NCBI GenBank assembly: GCA_002304445.1
Contig: NEVA01000002.1
Location: 1 to 64,000 of the forward strand
DNA length: 64,000 bases
Reading direction: 5' to 3'
Origin: Opitutia bacterium Tous-C4FEB
Lineage (GTDB): Bacteria > Verrucomicrobiota > Verrucomicrobiia > Opitutales > Opitutaceae
Shown: in pieces, positions 16,027-28,404 of the stretch
Layout of the letters: every line of letters starts with the position of its first letter
Position numbering within the stretch: position 1 is the stretch's first letter
Notes under the pieces: model-generated
Databases searched by the model: none
What the model saw: the letters and a program-made list of their open reading frames with translations, nothing else
What the model was told of the DNA's origin: nothing
Made by a program: the position numbers and the translations under genes

Positions 16027-17474
16027 ATTACGCGGCGCTGGTCGTGCCGGATTTTTCGCTGCATGCGGTGCGGCGGAGCGATGCGTCGCTCGCGGGGCGG
16101 CCGCTCGGCATTGTCGCGGGCGAGGGCCGCACGGCGGTCGTGCGGGCGGTGTCGCCCGAAGCGACCGGCGTCGAGCCGGGACTGGCGGTCACGCTCGCGA
16201 TGGCGCGGTGTCCGGCGCTGGTGTTGCGGCCGCGCGATCCGACGGCGGAGACGGAGGCGGGCTGCATGGTGATCGCGGCGGCGTTGACGCTTTCGCCGCG
16301 AGTCGAGCACACCGGCGCAGGCTGGTGCACGGTGGATTTGCAGGGAGCGGACGAGGCGCGGACGTTGGTCACGTTGCGCCTGCGGCTGGGGGACTTGGCG
16401 GCGGTGGGGATTCCGGTCCGCGCGGGTATCGCGGGGACGCCGCTGCTCGCGGCGTTGGCTGCGCGCAGCACGGAGACGGTGTGCCTGGTGCGCGCGCCGG
16501 CGGAGTTTTTGCGACCGCTGCCGCTCGCGTGGGCCGAGCCCACGGCGGCGCACGCGGAGATTCTGGCGGGGTGGGGCGTGCGGACGCTGGGCGACCTGAC
16601 GGCGTTGCCGAAAGGCGAAGTTGGGCAACGCCTCGGGCCGACGGGTGCGGCGCTTTGGGAACGCGCGGCGGGCGAGACGACGCGACCGCTCAAACTGGTG
16701 GAGCCGAAGAAATCGTTTGCGGCGGCGTGGGCGTATGATCCGCCGGTGGAGTCGCTCGAACCGCTGCTGTTTTTGTTGCGACGTTACGCGGAACGGGTGG
16801 CGCTGGAATTGCGCGCGGCGGGATTTGTCGCGGAGAAACTCGCGCTCACGCTGCTGCTGGAGGACGAGACCGATCACCGGCGGGAGTTTCGCCTGCCCGA
16901 GCCGGGGGCCGACGTGGACGGGTGGCAGCGGATCCTGCACGCGCACCTCGAAACGCTGAAGACGGCAGCGCGCGTGGTCGGTGTGCGGCTGGTGGCGACG
17001 CCGGCTCGGCCGCCGGAGAAACAGGACGGATTGTTTGAGACGGGGCTGCGTGATCCGGCGGTGTTTTGGGAAAGCCTCGCGCGCGTGGGCGCGCTGGTGG
17101 GCGACGACCGCGTGGGCACGCCGGTGGTCGCGGCAACGCATCGGGCGGATGCGTTTGTCCTGACGAAGCCCGCCGAGGCGGTGCCGGAGCCGGAGTCCGC
17201 ACCGGTGCATGCAGCGAGGGGGCTGGTGCTGCGACGGTTCCGGCCGGCGTGGCCGGTGCACGTGCACTGCGACGGAGCGAGACCGGTGGAGATCGTTGGC
17301 GGACAAATCGGCGGGGACGTGTGCGCGGCGAGCGGGCCGTGGCGGAGCGAAGGCGAGTGGTGGACGGCGGCGGCGTGGGCGGTTGAGCTCTGGCAGGTGG
17401 AGTTGGCGGCCGGCGGGTTGTATCAATTGGCGCGGACGGCGGACGGCTGGTGCGTCGAGGGAGTTTTCGACTGA
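16023..17474 (+). CDS. imuB: ImuB, Y-family polymerase-like mutasome hub
   Basis: A 483-residue Y-family polymerase relative. The N-terminus (MNYAALVVPDFSLHAV) aligns with the DinB palm start. The second acidic motif, normally S-x-D-E, reads TVDLQGADEA here, so catalytic metal ligands look degraded, as known for ImuB. A helix-hairpin-helix-like region (GWGVRTLGDLTALPKGEV) and a little-finger-like part follow. The C-terminal region (about 360-483) is the family-specific tail thought to contact partners. The role is to link ImuA and DnaE2 to the sliding clamp. It overlaps imuA by four bases and dnaE2 by one, showing tight coupling. Confidence 0.9.
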   Translation: MNYAALVVPDFSLHAVRRSDASLAGRPLGIVAGEGRTAVVRAVSPEATGVEPGLAVTLAMARCPALVLRPRDPTAETEAGCMVIAAALTLSPRVEHTGAGWCTVDLQGADEARTLVTLRLRLGDLAAVGIPVRAGIAGTPLLAALAARSTETVCLVRAPAEFLRPLPLAWAEPTAAHAEILAGWGVRTLGDLTALPKGEVGQRLGPTGAALWERAAGETTRPLKLVEPKKSFAAAWAYDPPVESLEPLLFLLRRYAERVALELRAAGFVAEKLALTLLLEDETDHRREFRLPEPGADVDGWQRILHAHLETLKTAARVVGVRLVATPARPPEKQDGLFETGLRDPAVFWESLARVGALVGDDRVGTPVVAATHRADAFVLTKPAEAVPEPESAPVHAARGLVLRRFRPAWPVHVHCDGARPVEIVGGQIGGDVCAASGPWRSEGEWWTAAAWAVELWQVELAAGGLYQLARTADGWCVEGVFD

Positions 17475-20400
17475 TGGCGCGCGGGGATTACGTCGAGTTG
17501 CACGCGCGGAGTGCGTTTTCGTTTCTGCGGGGCGGCTCGCTGCCGGAAACGCTCGCGGCGGAGGCGGGACGACGGGAGTTGCCGGCGGTGGCGCTCTGCG
17601 ACCGGGACGGGGTTTACGGGGCGGTGCGGTTGCACATGGCGGGCAAGGAGGCGGGCGTGCGCGCGCTCGTGGGGAGCGAACTCACGATGGAGGACGGGAG
17701 CGTGGTGCCGGTGCTGGTGGCGTCGCAGGCGGGCTATCGGCGGCTGTGCGGGCTGCTGACGACGGCGCACCTGCGGGCGGCGAAGGGCGAAGGGCGCGTG
17801 GCATGGTCGGAGTTGGCCGAGGACAATGCCGGGCTGATCGCGCTCACGGGCGACGAAGCCGGCCCGGTGCGGCGCGCGTGGCGGGCGCACGGGGCAAGGG
17901 CGGCGGGCGAGGGCGGGGAGAAGTTGCGCCGGATTTTTGGGCGCGACCGGCTTTTTGTCGAAGTGCAGCGGCATCACGTCGCGGGCGAGGAAGCGGAGAA
18001 CGAGTTTTTGGCGGATTGGGCGGGGGCGCATGGATTGCCGCTTTTGGCGACCAACGGCGTGCTCCACGCGACGCCGAGCGCGCGGGCGGTGCTCGATGTG
18101 TTCACCTGTTTGCGCGAGCACACGACGCTCGATGGGGCGGGGCGACGGCTGGCGATCAACGGCGAGCGGCACCTGAAAACCGGCGCGGCGATGGCGGAGC
18201 TGTTTTGCGATCTGCCCGAGGCGGTGGCCAATACGGCGCGGCTGGCCGAGCGGTTGGAGTTCACGCTCGCAAATCTCGGCTACCGGTTTCCCGACTACGC
18301 GGTGCCGGCGGGCGAGACGCAGGATACGTTTGCGCACAAGATGGCGTATTTCGGCGCGCAACAACGCTACGGCTCGGTCACGGGCGACGTGCGCCGGCAA
18401 CTGGACCGCGAGTTGGCGCTGATCGCGAAGCTGGGGTTCAGCGGGTATTTTCTGATCGTATGGGATCTGTGCACGTTTGCCCGGGAGCGCGGGATTTTGG
18501 TGCAAGGGCGGGGAAGTGCGGCCAACAGCGTGGTCTGCTACGCGCTCGGGATCACGGCGGTCGACCCGATCGCGAGCAAGTTGCTCTTCGAGCGGTTTCT
18601 CTCCGAGGGGCGCTCGGACTGGCCTGATATCGATCTCGATCTGCCGAGCGGTGACGCGCGCGAGAGCGTCATCCAAGAGGTGTATCGGCGCTACGGGAAA
18701 CTGGGCGCGGCGATGACGGCCAACGTGATTTCGTTTCGCGGTAAAAGCACGATGCGTGAGGTGAGCAAGGTGCTCGGCCTACCCGACGATGTGTTGGACC
18801 GGTTCAGCAGTCTGTTTCACGGCGGGGATTATCCGCACACGCTGGCGTTGAAGGAGCAGTTGAAACTCGCGGGGATCACGGCGGACCACCCGCGGCTGGA
18901 GGCGCTCGTGGCGACGTGTCAGCAGGTGCACGGACTGCCGCGCCACCTCGGGCAACATTCGGGCGGCATGGTGCTCAGCGCAGGGAATCTCTCCCAATAC
19001 GTGCCGCTGGAGAACGCGCGGATGCCGGGGCGCAGCGTGCTGCAATGGGACAAAAGCGACTGCGAGGACATGGGCATCATCAAGGTCGATCTCCTCGGGC
19101 TGGGCATGATGGCGGCGATGCAGGAGACGCTCGAAATCTGTGCGGCGCGCGGGCAACCGGTGGACTTGGCGCGGTTGCCGAAAGACGACCCCGCGACGTT
19201 TGAAATGATCCGCGCGGCGGACACGGTGGGCGTTTTCCAAATCGAAAGCCGGGCGCAGATGGCGACGTTGCCGCGCATGAAGCCGGTGACGTTCTATGAC
19301 CTAGCGATCGAGGTGGCGATCATCCGGCCGGGACCGATCCAAGGCGACGCGGTGAACCCTTATCTGAAACGACGCACGGGCGAGGAACCTGTGACGTATC
19401 TCGACGAACGCGCGCGGCCGATCCTCGAGCGCACGCTCGGCGTGGTGTTGTTTCAGGAGCAAATTCTGCGGATCGCGATGGAGCTGGGCGGATTCAGCGC
19501 GGCGGAGGCGGACGAGTTGCGGCGCGCGATCGGGTTCACGCGTTCGCAGGAGCGGCTGAACCGCTCGAAGGCGAAGCTGGGCGCGGCCCTAGCGAAGAAC
19601 GGCGTCACGCCGGCGGCGTCGGAGTACATCTTGAAATCGCTGGCGTCGTTTGCGCTCTACGGATTCCCGGAAAGCCACGCGATCAGCTTTGCGTTGATCG
19701 CCTATGCCTCGGCGTGGCTGAAGGTGCACCGGTCGGCGGCGTTCTACGCGGCGCTGCTCAACTGCCAACCGATGGGTTTTTATTCGAGCGCGTCGCTGGT
19801 GCAGGACGCGCGGCGGCGCGGTGTGAAGACCTTGCCGCCGTGCGTGCTGGCGTCGGATGAGCGGTGCCGGGTGGACGCGGATGACACGATCCGGCTCGGG
19901 CTCGGCTCGGTGAAAGGCGTGCGGGCGGCGGCGGTGCAATCGATTCTGGCGGCGCGGCGCGAGCGGCCGTTTGCCTCGATGGCGGATTTCTTGCGGCGCA
20001 CGGTGTGCAGTGCGGCGGAGCGGCGCGCGCTGTCGGGTGCGGGGGCGTTGAACACGTTGTCGGCGCACCGGCGCGCCGCGCTCTGGGCGGTCGAGGCCGT
20101 GAACAGCGGCGACGATCTATTCCGTCACGCGCCGGCGGCGGACGCAGACACGGAGTCGCCGCTGGCGGCGATGACGCTCGGCGAGCGGCTGCAGGCGGAC
20201 TACGAACACCTCGAAATCACCGTGGGCGCGCACCCGATGAGGCTGTTGCGGGCGCAGTTGCCCGGGGTGACACCGGCGGAGAAGTTGGGAGAGTTGGCCT
20301 CGGGGTTGCGCGTGCAAATCGCCGGAGCGGTCATCACGCGGCAACGGCCCGGCACGGCCAAAGGCGTGTGCTTCATCACGCTCGAAGACGAAACCGGACA

Positions 20401-20584
20401 CGCCAACGCGATCGTGCGGCCGGGGCTGTTTGAGTCGGCGCGGCTCATCATCAATCTGGAGCCCGCGCTGCTGATCGCGGGCCGGCTGCAAAACGAACGC
20501 GGCGTGATCCACGTGTTGGCCGAGACGATCACGGCGCTGCCGGTCGGCGGACTGCCGGCGCAGGCGAGTCACGATTATCACTAG
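17474..20584 (+). CDS. dnaE2: Error-prone DNA polymerase DnaE2
   Basis: A 1036-residue C-family polymerase used for translesion synthesis. The PHP domain opens with YVELHARSAFSFLRGGSLPE and CDRDGVYGAVRLH. The catalytic palm contains WPDIDLDLPSGDARE near residue 390 with the paired aspartates. KVDLLGLGMMAAMQ and the fingers follow, then a C-terminal OB-fold region (about 930-1030, VQIAGAVITRQRPGTAKGVCF). The size and short C-terminus fit DnaE2 rather than replicative DnaE1. The ATG overlaps the imuB stop by one base. It completes the lexA-imuA-imuB-dnaE2 cassette and should be damage-inducible. Confidence 0.93.
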   Translation: MARGDYVELHARSAFSFLRGGSLPETLAAEAGRRELPAVALCDRDGVYGAVRLHMAGKEAGVRALVGSELTMEDGSVVPVLVASQAGYRRLCGLLTTAHLRAAKGEGRVAWSELAEDNAGLIALTGDEAGPVRRAWRAHGARAAGEGGEKLRRIFGRDRLFVEVQRHHVAGEEAENEFLADWAGAHGLPLLATNGVLHATPSARAVLDVFTCLREHTTLDGAGRRLAINGERHLKTGAAMAELFCDLPEAVANTARLAERLEFTLANLGYRFPDYAVPAGETQDTFAHKMAYFGAQQRYGSVTGDVRRQLDRELALIAKLGFSGYFLIVWDLCTFARERGILVQGRGSAANSVVCYALGITAVDPIASKLLFERFLSEGRSDWPDIDLDLPSGDARESVIQEVYRRYGKLGAAMTANVISFRGKSTMREVSKVLGLPDDVLDRFSSLFHGGDYPHTLALKEQLKLAGITADHPRLEALVATCQQVHGLPRHLGQHSGGMVLSAGNLSQYVPLENARMPGRSVLQWDKSDCEDMGIIKVDLLGLGMMAAMQETLEICAARGQPVDLARLPKDDPATFEMIRAADTVGVFQIESRAQMATLPRMKPVTFYDLAIEVAIIRPGPIQGDAVNPYLKRRTGEEPVTYLDERARPILERTLGVVLFQEQILRIAMELGGFSAAEADELRRAIGFTRSQERLNRSKAKLGAALAKNGVTPAASEYILKSLASFALYGFPESHAISFALIAYASAWLKVHRSAAFYAALLNCQPMGFYSSASLVQDARRRGVKTLPPCVLASDERCRVDADDTIRLGLGSVKGVRAAAVQSILAARRERPFASMADFLRRTVCSAAERRALSGAGALNTLSAHRRAALWAVEAVNSGDDLFRHAPAADADTESPLAAMTLGERLQADYEHLEITVGAHPMRLLRAQLPGVTPAEKLGELASGLRVQIAGAVITRQRPGTAKGVCFITLEDETGHANAIVRPGLFESARLIINLEPALLIAGRLQNERGVIHVLAETITALPVGGLPAQASHDYH

Positions 20585-20639
20585 GGTTCTTAATAACCGG
20601 CAATGGCTGCGACTGCAAAGCGGCAGGCTGGGGCTAAAC

Positions 20640-20965
20640 TAAACGACGCGCTGCGAGCTGCGATGCGACGCTTGAACGTGCGAGCCGCGGCGCGCCCAAA
20701 ATGTGCAAAAAGCTAATTTGCTGAAGGGCATGCAAGCCGCGGCTGTGCGTGAAGGGATACGCGGTATGGTGACCGTCCACGAGGCAGCTTCCGTCGGCCG
20801 CGAGGCGCAGGCGTCGCTCGGGGTGAGAAACACCTCGTCGACGACGAGCAGTGCTGCGGGAGCGAAATAGCGCGCGGGACCGGAACCGATCGTCAGGCTG
20901 CTGCGCTGGATCTGTAGGCGGGCGATTTCTCCGAGGAGTTTCGTTCTCGTGCGCCTGATACCCAA
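20640..20965 (-). pseudogene. Degenerate MOSC-like gene remnant
   Basis: Reading minus from about 20965, one frame gives LLGEIARLQIQRSSLTIGSG then a short YFAPAALLVVDEVFLTP stretch. The similarity then continues in a second frame with LAADGSCLVDGHHTAYPF and THSRG. Together these resemble the first half of a small MOSC-domain protein (VxRLQVQRxxLK..., then DxHHxxHPxSRxRG). A single frameshift near 20815 joins them. The second half is absent or unrecognisable, and no good ATG was found. The resemblance is from memory of the family pattern, so the assignment is tentative. Confidence 0.42.
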
Positions 20966-20988
20966 CGATTGTTTCGGGTTGGGTGCGA

Positions 20989-21046
20989 GTAGGAGCGGCT
21001 TGACGCCGCGACGGAGTGGGGAATCGCGGCGTAAAGCCGCTCCTAC
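20989..21046. repeat. REP-like imperfect inverted repeat
   Basis: GTAGGAGCGGCTT-GACGCCGCGA (20989-21011) faces TCGCGGCG-TAAAGCCGCTCCTAC (21024-21046), giving a long near-perfect hairpin with a 12-base loop. It sits between the ends of two converging transcripts (dnaE2 remnant side and metH). Size, GTAG head and intergenic position are like REP elements. It may also act as a transcription stop for metH. Confidence 0.75.
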
Positions 21047-21074
21047 AGTTTGGATTCAACTGCCCGGCAAGAAA

Positions 21075-24959
<3,885 letters not shown>

Positions 24960-25000
24960 GGCGGGAAAATTAGGAGCCAAAGCGACGTTGGCAAGTTTTC

Positions 25001-25028
25001 ATATCTACACATCTTCATGTGTTGATAT
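25001..25028 (-). promoter_or_regulatory. Operator-like dyad upstream of metH
   Basis: ATATCTACACAT (25001-25012) and ATGTGTTGATAT (25017-25028) are inverted copies with one mismatch and a 4-base centre. It is about 42 bases before the chosen metH start. A long AT-edged dyad of this kind suits a dimeric repressor; ArsR-family methionine regulators such as SahR are a candidate by function only. No regulator gene is next to it. Confidence 0.6.
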
Positions 25029-25094
25029 GATGGGGCTTGATTATACGACGGGGTCAAAGATTCTGGCGGCGCCTGACGTTCTTTTGAAATTTCT

Positions 25095-25303
25095 TAGAAA
25101 CAGGGAAGGCCGTGAAAACCGGCCACAGTTACGCTGCGGTATCGCATCACAAACCCCCACCGGGCCGTCCGTCAGGCGGCTTCGGGTAAAGCCAATCGGG
25201 ACTCTCATCCCGGTGAAGGCGAGGGGTGAGGCACTGTCCCGTCGAGCGGGCCGAAAGGCGCGCGCGGCGACGCGACGACATATGCGGAGTCCGAATATCT
25301 GAT
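25095..25303 (+). ncRNA. Cobalamin riboswitch
   Basis: The conserved blocks of the B12 riboswitch appear in order: AGGGAAG (25102), GCCGTGAAAACCGGC with its hairpin, a CGCTGCGGTA block standing for the usual CCCGCCACTGT, a CACTG block followed by GGGCCGAAAGGCGC, and the closing GGAGTCCGAATATCTGATC that corresponds to the family's AGTCAGGAGACCTGCC. It lies about 160 bases before the BtuB-like gene. A GC hairpin (25322-25343) without a T-run follows, so control may be at translation. Family knowledge: cobalamin binding lowers expression. Confidence 0.9.
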
Positions 25304-25321
25304 CTTCGAAAGCTCACGCGT

Positions 25322-25343
25322 CCGCCGCGATTACGCGCGGCGG
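25322..25343 (+). promoter_or_regulatory. GC-rich hairpin in the riboswitch leader
   Basis: CCGCCGCG-ATTACG-CGCGGCGG forms a perfect 8-base-pair stem directly behind the riboswitch aptamer. No uridine run follows, so it is not a classical terminator. It may be part of the expression platform, which is inference. Confidence 0.5.
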
Positions 25344-25463
25344 CTGCGAAATCTTCATCGTAAAATGAAGCGTGAGGGTAGCCCGAGCCGCGCCGGTTTC
25401 TTTGCCGCTAAAGAGACGCGGCGGGGTGCGCCTGCTCTTGCCTGCCCAGGAAGACAGACACCT

Positions 25464-27326
25464 ATGCATAAAATCAAATTCGCCGCCCTCGCGCGGCTTG
25501 CTACCGCATCGCTGCTTTCGAGCATCGGCATCGACCTCGGCCTTCGGGCCCAAGTCAGGCCGGCCCAGCTCGATCCCTTCGTGACCACGGGCACGCGCAC
25601 GCCGGCCGCGCCGAACACGTTGGGCTCGGTCGTAAACCAAATCACCGCCGCCGACCTGGCGCGGCGTCAACAGACCTCGCTCAAGGACGCGCTCGGCGGC
25701 AACAGTGGCACGCCACTCTTCGCCACCGGCGCGACCGGCGCGCTCGGCTCGCTCTTTATGCGCGGGGCCAACTCCAATCAGACGCTCTTCCTCGTCGACG
25801 GCATTCGCTTCAACGACCCGAACACCGATTACCAGGTCTTCCTCGGCGGCGCGTGCGTGAGTGCGTGCGACAGCCTCGAAATCGCGCACGGCCCGCAAAG
25901 CACGCTCTATGGCGGCGAGGCGATTGGCGGCGTGATCTCGCTCCGGGCCCAGCGCGGCACCGGCGCGCCCAGCGCCCGCATCGCGGCTGAGGCCGGCAGC
26001 TTCGGCACGGTGCAAGGTTCGGTCTCCGCTCAAGGCGCGAGCGGCGCCAACGGCTACAACTTCGCCTCTGCCGGCGGCCGCACGGCGAACGACCGCTCCA
26101 ACAATTCATTTACCTCGGCCACCACCACGCTGCGACTCGACCGCACGCTTAACCAACGCGTGAGCATCGGCGGCACGGCGCGTTGGTTTCACGGTGACTA
26201 CGGCGACCCCGGCGATCGTTTCACCAACGACCCCGACAACTCCACGCGCGAGGACAACGTGCTCGTGACGGCCTTCGCCGACCTGAAATTGGCCGATGCG
26301 TGGACGGCGCGCACGGTGCTCGGCGGACAGGATCGCCGTTTCGTCGCGGAGAGCCCACGCGCAGGCCGCGCGACCGCGTTTACGGTCGTGAAAAACCGCC
26401 GCGCCGTGCTCGACGCGCAGACCACCTACAACGGCATCGAGCGCCATAGGGTGACGGGCGGCTTCACCGCCGAGGCGAACCACACGCGCAACACCGGCTT
26501 CGGCAACATCAACAAAAAGCAGGGCCTGTTCGCGATCTTCGCGCAGGACGAATTCTCGCCCATCGACACCGTCTATCTCACCGGCGGATTGCGCAGCGAT
26601 GATTTCGACACGTTCGGCCGCGCGACGACGGGCCGCGCGACGGCGGCGTGGCTTGTGGCGCAGCGCGCGCTCAAGCTCCGCGCGACCTACGGCACGGCGT
26701 TTCGCTCACCCAGTTTTCTCGATCTTTACGGCCAGAGCGCATTCTACGCAGGTAATCCCAACCTGCGTCCCGAGCGCGCCCGGGCTTGGGATGTCGGGGC
26801 GGACTACACTTTGCCGGGACGGCGCGGCACGTTGAGCGCGACGTGGTTCTCGACGGATTTCACTGACCTGATCGCGAGCACACCGAGTTTTCGCAGCGTG
26901 GAAAACATCCAGAAAGCGCGCACGCGTGGAGCCGAGCTCTCGGCGAAGACAACGTTGCCCGGAGCGCTCGAGGTGCGGGCGAGCTTCACGTACCTCGAAG
27001 CTCAGAACCTTACTTTGAACACGCGTCTGCTGCGCCGGCCGCGCCAGAGTGGCGGCGTGGATGCGTGGCGCGACTTCGGGGGCGGTGTAAGCGTGGGGGC
27101 CGGCGCGACCTTTGCGGCGAACCGCCGCGATGTGAACGCGCGGACGTTCGCGCAGATCGACCACGAGGATTTTTCGGTGACCCGCATTTACGCAGCATGG
27201 CAGGTCACGCCGCGGCTCACGGTCAAGGCGCGCCTCGAAAACCTCCTCGACGAAAGCTACGAAGAAGTGAACGGCTACCCGGCGCTCGGCTTTGGCGCGT
27301 TCGGCGGGGTGGAGTGGAAGTTCTAG
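25464..27326 (+). CDS. btuB: BtuB-like TonB-dependent receptor (cobalamin uptake)
   Basis: A 620-residue outer-membrane receptor. The ATG at 25464 is preceded by AGGAAG, and a signal peptide (about 1-30, MHKIKFAALARLATASLLSS) follows. A TonB-box-like LDPFVTTGTRTP leads into the plug domain (about 45-160, LFLVDGIRFNDPN, EIAHGPQSTLYGGEAIGG). The 22-strand-type barrel ends in the expected aromatic residue (FGGVEWKF). The plug has an unusual cysteine pair, GGACVSACDSLE. The upstream cobalamin riboswitch and divergent metH make vitamin B12 or a corrinoid the likely cargo. BtuCDF genes are not in the window. Confidence 0.9.
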   Translation: MHKIKFAALARLATASLLSSIGIDLGLRAQVRPAQLDPFVTTGTRTPAAPNTLGSVVNQITAADLARRQQTSLKDALGGNSGTPLFATGATGALGSLFMRGANSNQTLFLVDGIRFNDPNTDYQVFLGGACVSACDSLEIAHGPQSTLYGGEAIGGVISLRAQRGTGAPSARIAAEAGSFGTVQGSVSAQGASGANGYNFASAGGRTANDRSNNSFTSATTTLRLDRTLNQRVSIGGTARWFHGDYGDPGDRFTNDPDNSTREDNVLVTAFADLKLADAWTARTVLGGQDRRFVAESPRAGRATAFTVVKNRRAVLDAQTTYNGIERHRVTGGFTAEANHTRNTGFGNINKKQGLFAIFAQDEFSPIDTVYLTGGLRSDDFDTFGRATTGRATAAWLVAQRALKLRATYGTAFRSPSFLDLYGQSAFYAGNPNLRPERARAWDVGADYTLPGRRGTLSATWFSTDFTDLIASTPSFRSVENIQKARTRGAELSAKTTLPGALEVRASFTYLEAQNLTLNTRLLRRPRQSGGVDAWRDFGGGVSVGAGATFAANRRDVNARTFAQIDHEDFSVTRIYAAWQVTPRLTVKARLENLLDESYEEVNGYPALGFGAFGGVEWKF

Positions 27327-27364
27327 GCGCGTGGCGCAAGAAAACGTTCCCTTTCGGGTGAATC

Positions 27365-27383
27365 ATCGGCCAAATCGGCCGAT
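27365..27383 (+). promoter_or_regulatory. Inverted repeat at the start of the exported cupin gene
   Basis: ATCGGCC-AAATC-GGCCGAT is a perfect 7-base inverted repeat whose right arm runs into the ATG at 27382. It could form an RNA hairpin over the start or be a short btuB attenuator; there is no T-run. Confidence 0.4.
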
Positions 27384-28401
27384 GACTATTTCTCCCGAAT
27401 CGTTCGTTTTCGTCGCCTCAATGTGCTTGGGCATGTGCGCGGTCGGTGTGGCCGCCCCGGTGGGGCCGGCCAAAAAATTGATCGAGCATTTCAAGATGGA
27501 GAAAATCCCCGTCGAGGGCGCTTGGTTTCACGTCACTTACGGGAGCAAGGATACGATCCCGGCGGCGGCGTTGCCGGCGCGCTACGGTTCGCCGCGCGTG
27601 GCAGGCACGGCGATCTATGCGCTTGCGACGCGGGAGGATTTTTCGGCGATGCACCGGCTCAAGACGGATGAAGTCTGGCATTTTTACCTCGGGGATCCGC
27701 TGGAGTTGCTGTTGCTGCATCCGGACGGTCGCGGCGAAGTGGTCGTCATCGGGCCGGATATTTTCGCCGGGCAGCATCCGCAATACACGGTGCCGGCGGG
27801 CGTGTGGATGGGCGGGCGGCCGGCCAAGGCGACGGCCGAAGCTTACACTTTTTTTGGATGCACGATGGCGCCGGGATTCGACTACGGGGATTTTGAAACG
27901 GCGTATCGCGACGAGCTGGCGCGGGACTATCCCGCGTGGACGAAACTCATCGGCGAGCTGATGCGGCCCGAGCAGGCGACGCGGCCGAAAACGGCACCTG
28001 TGTCCGAGGTGCAGAAGGCGGCGGAGAAAACGGTGTTTGAGCCGGATTCGGTGCCGCCTTTCACGATGGCCCCCGGGGTGGTGTTGCGCGAATTGATCGG
28101 TCGCGTCGGGCAAGCGCGCACGGAGCGGGTGAGCGTGGCGCGATTCCTCCTGCAGCCGGGCAAGTCCTCCGGGCAGAGTTACAATAAAGTGGGCGAGGAG
28201 TTTTTCCTGATCATTGCGGGACGAGGCATGGCGATGGTCGCGGGCGAGACCACGGCGGTTGAAACGGGCGCGGTCGTGGTGATGCGGCCGGGCGTGGCGC
28301 ACTCCCTGACCGCGGCGACGGATTCGACCTTGGAGTTCTATGCGATCACAGCGCCGGCGTTTAGCCCGGATGATTACGTGCCGGTGAAGGGGAACGACTA
28401 A
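27382..28401 (+). CDS. Exported DUF985 cupin with a second C-terminal cupin domain
   Basis: A 339-residue protein. An N-terminal signal peptide (about 1-26, SFVFVASMCLGMCAVGVAA) sends it out of the cytoplasm. Residues about 32-185 form a DUF985 (cupin_5) domain: LIEHFKMEKIPVEGAWF, FSAMHRLKTDEVWHFYLGDP, TMAPGFDYGDFE. Residues about 225-330 form a second beta-barrel cupin (GKSSGQSYNKVGEEFFLIIAGRG, VVMRPGVAHSL). Substrates of DUF985 cupins are not settled. It is followed after 3 bases by a single-domain DUF985 paralogue, and preceded by btuB with a 55-base gap, so all may share a transcript. Confidence 0.85.
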   Translation: MTISPESFVFVASMCLGMCAVGVAAPVGPAKKLIEHFKMEKIPVEGAWFHVTYGSKDTIPAAALPARYGSPRVAGTAIYALATREDFSAMHRLKTDEVWHFYLGDPLELLLLHPDGRGEVVVIGPDIFAGQHPQYTVPAGVWMGGRPAKATAEAYTFFGCTMAPGFDYGDFETAYRDELARDYPAWTKLIGELMRPEQATRPKTAPVSEVQKAAEKTVFEPDSVPPFTMAPGVVLRELIGRVGQARTERVSVARFLLQPGKSSGQSYNKVGEEFFLIIAGRGMAMVAGETTAVETGAVVVMRPGVAHSLTAATDSTLEFYAITAPAFSPDDYVPVKGND

Positions 28402-28404
28402 GTT

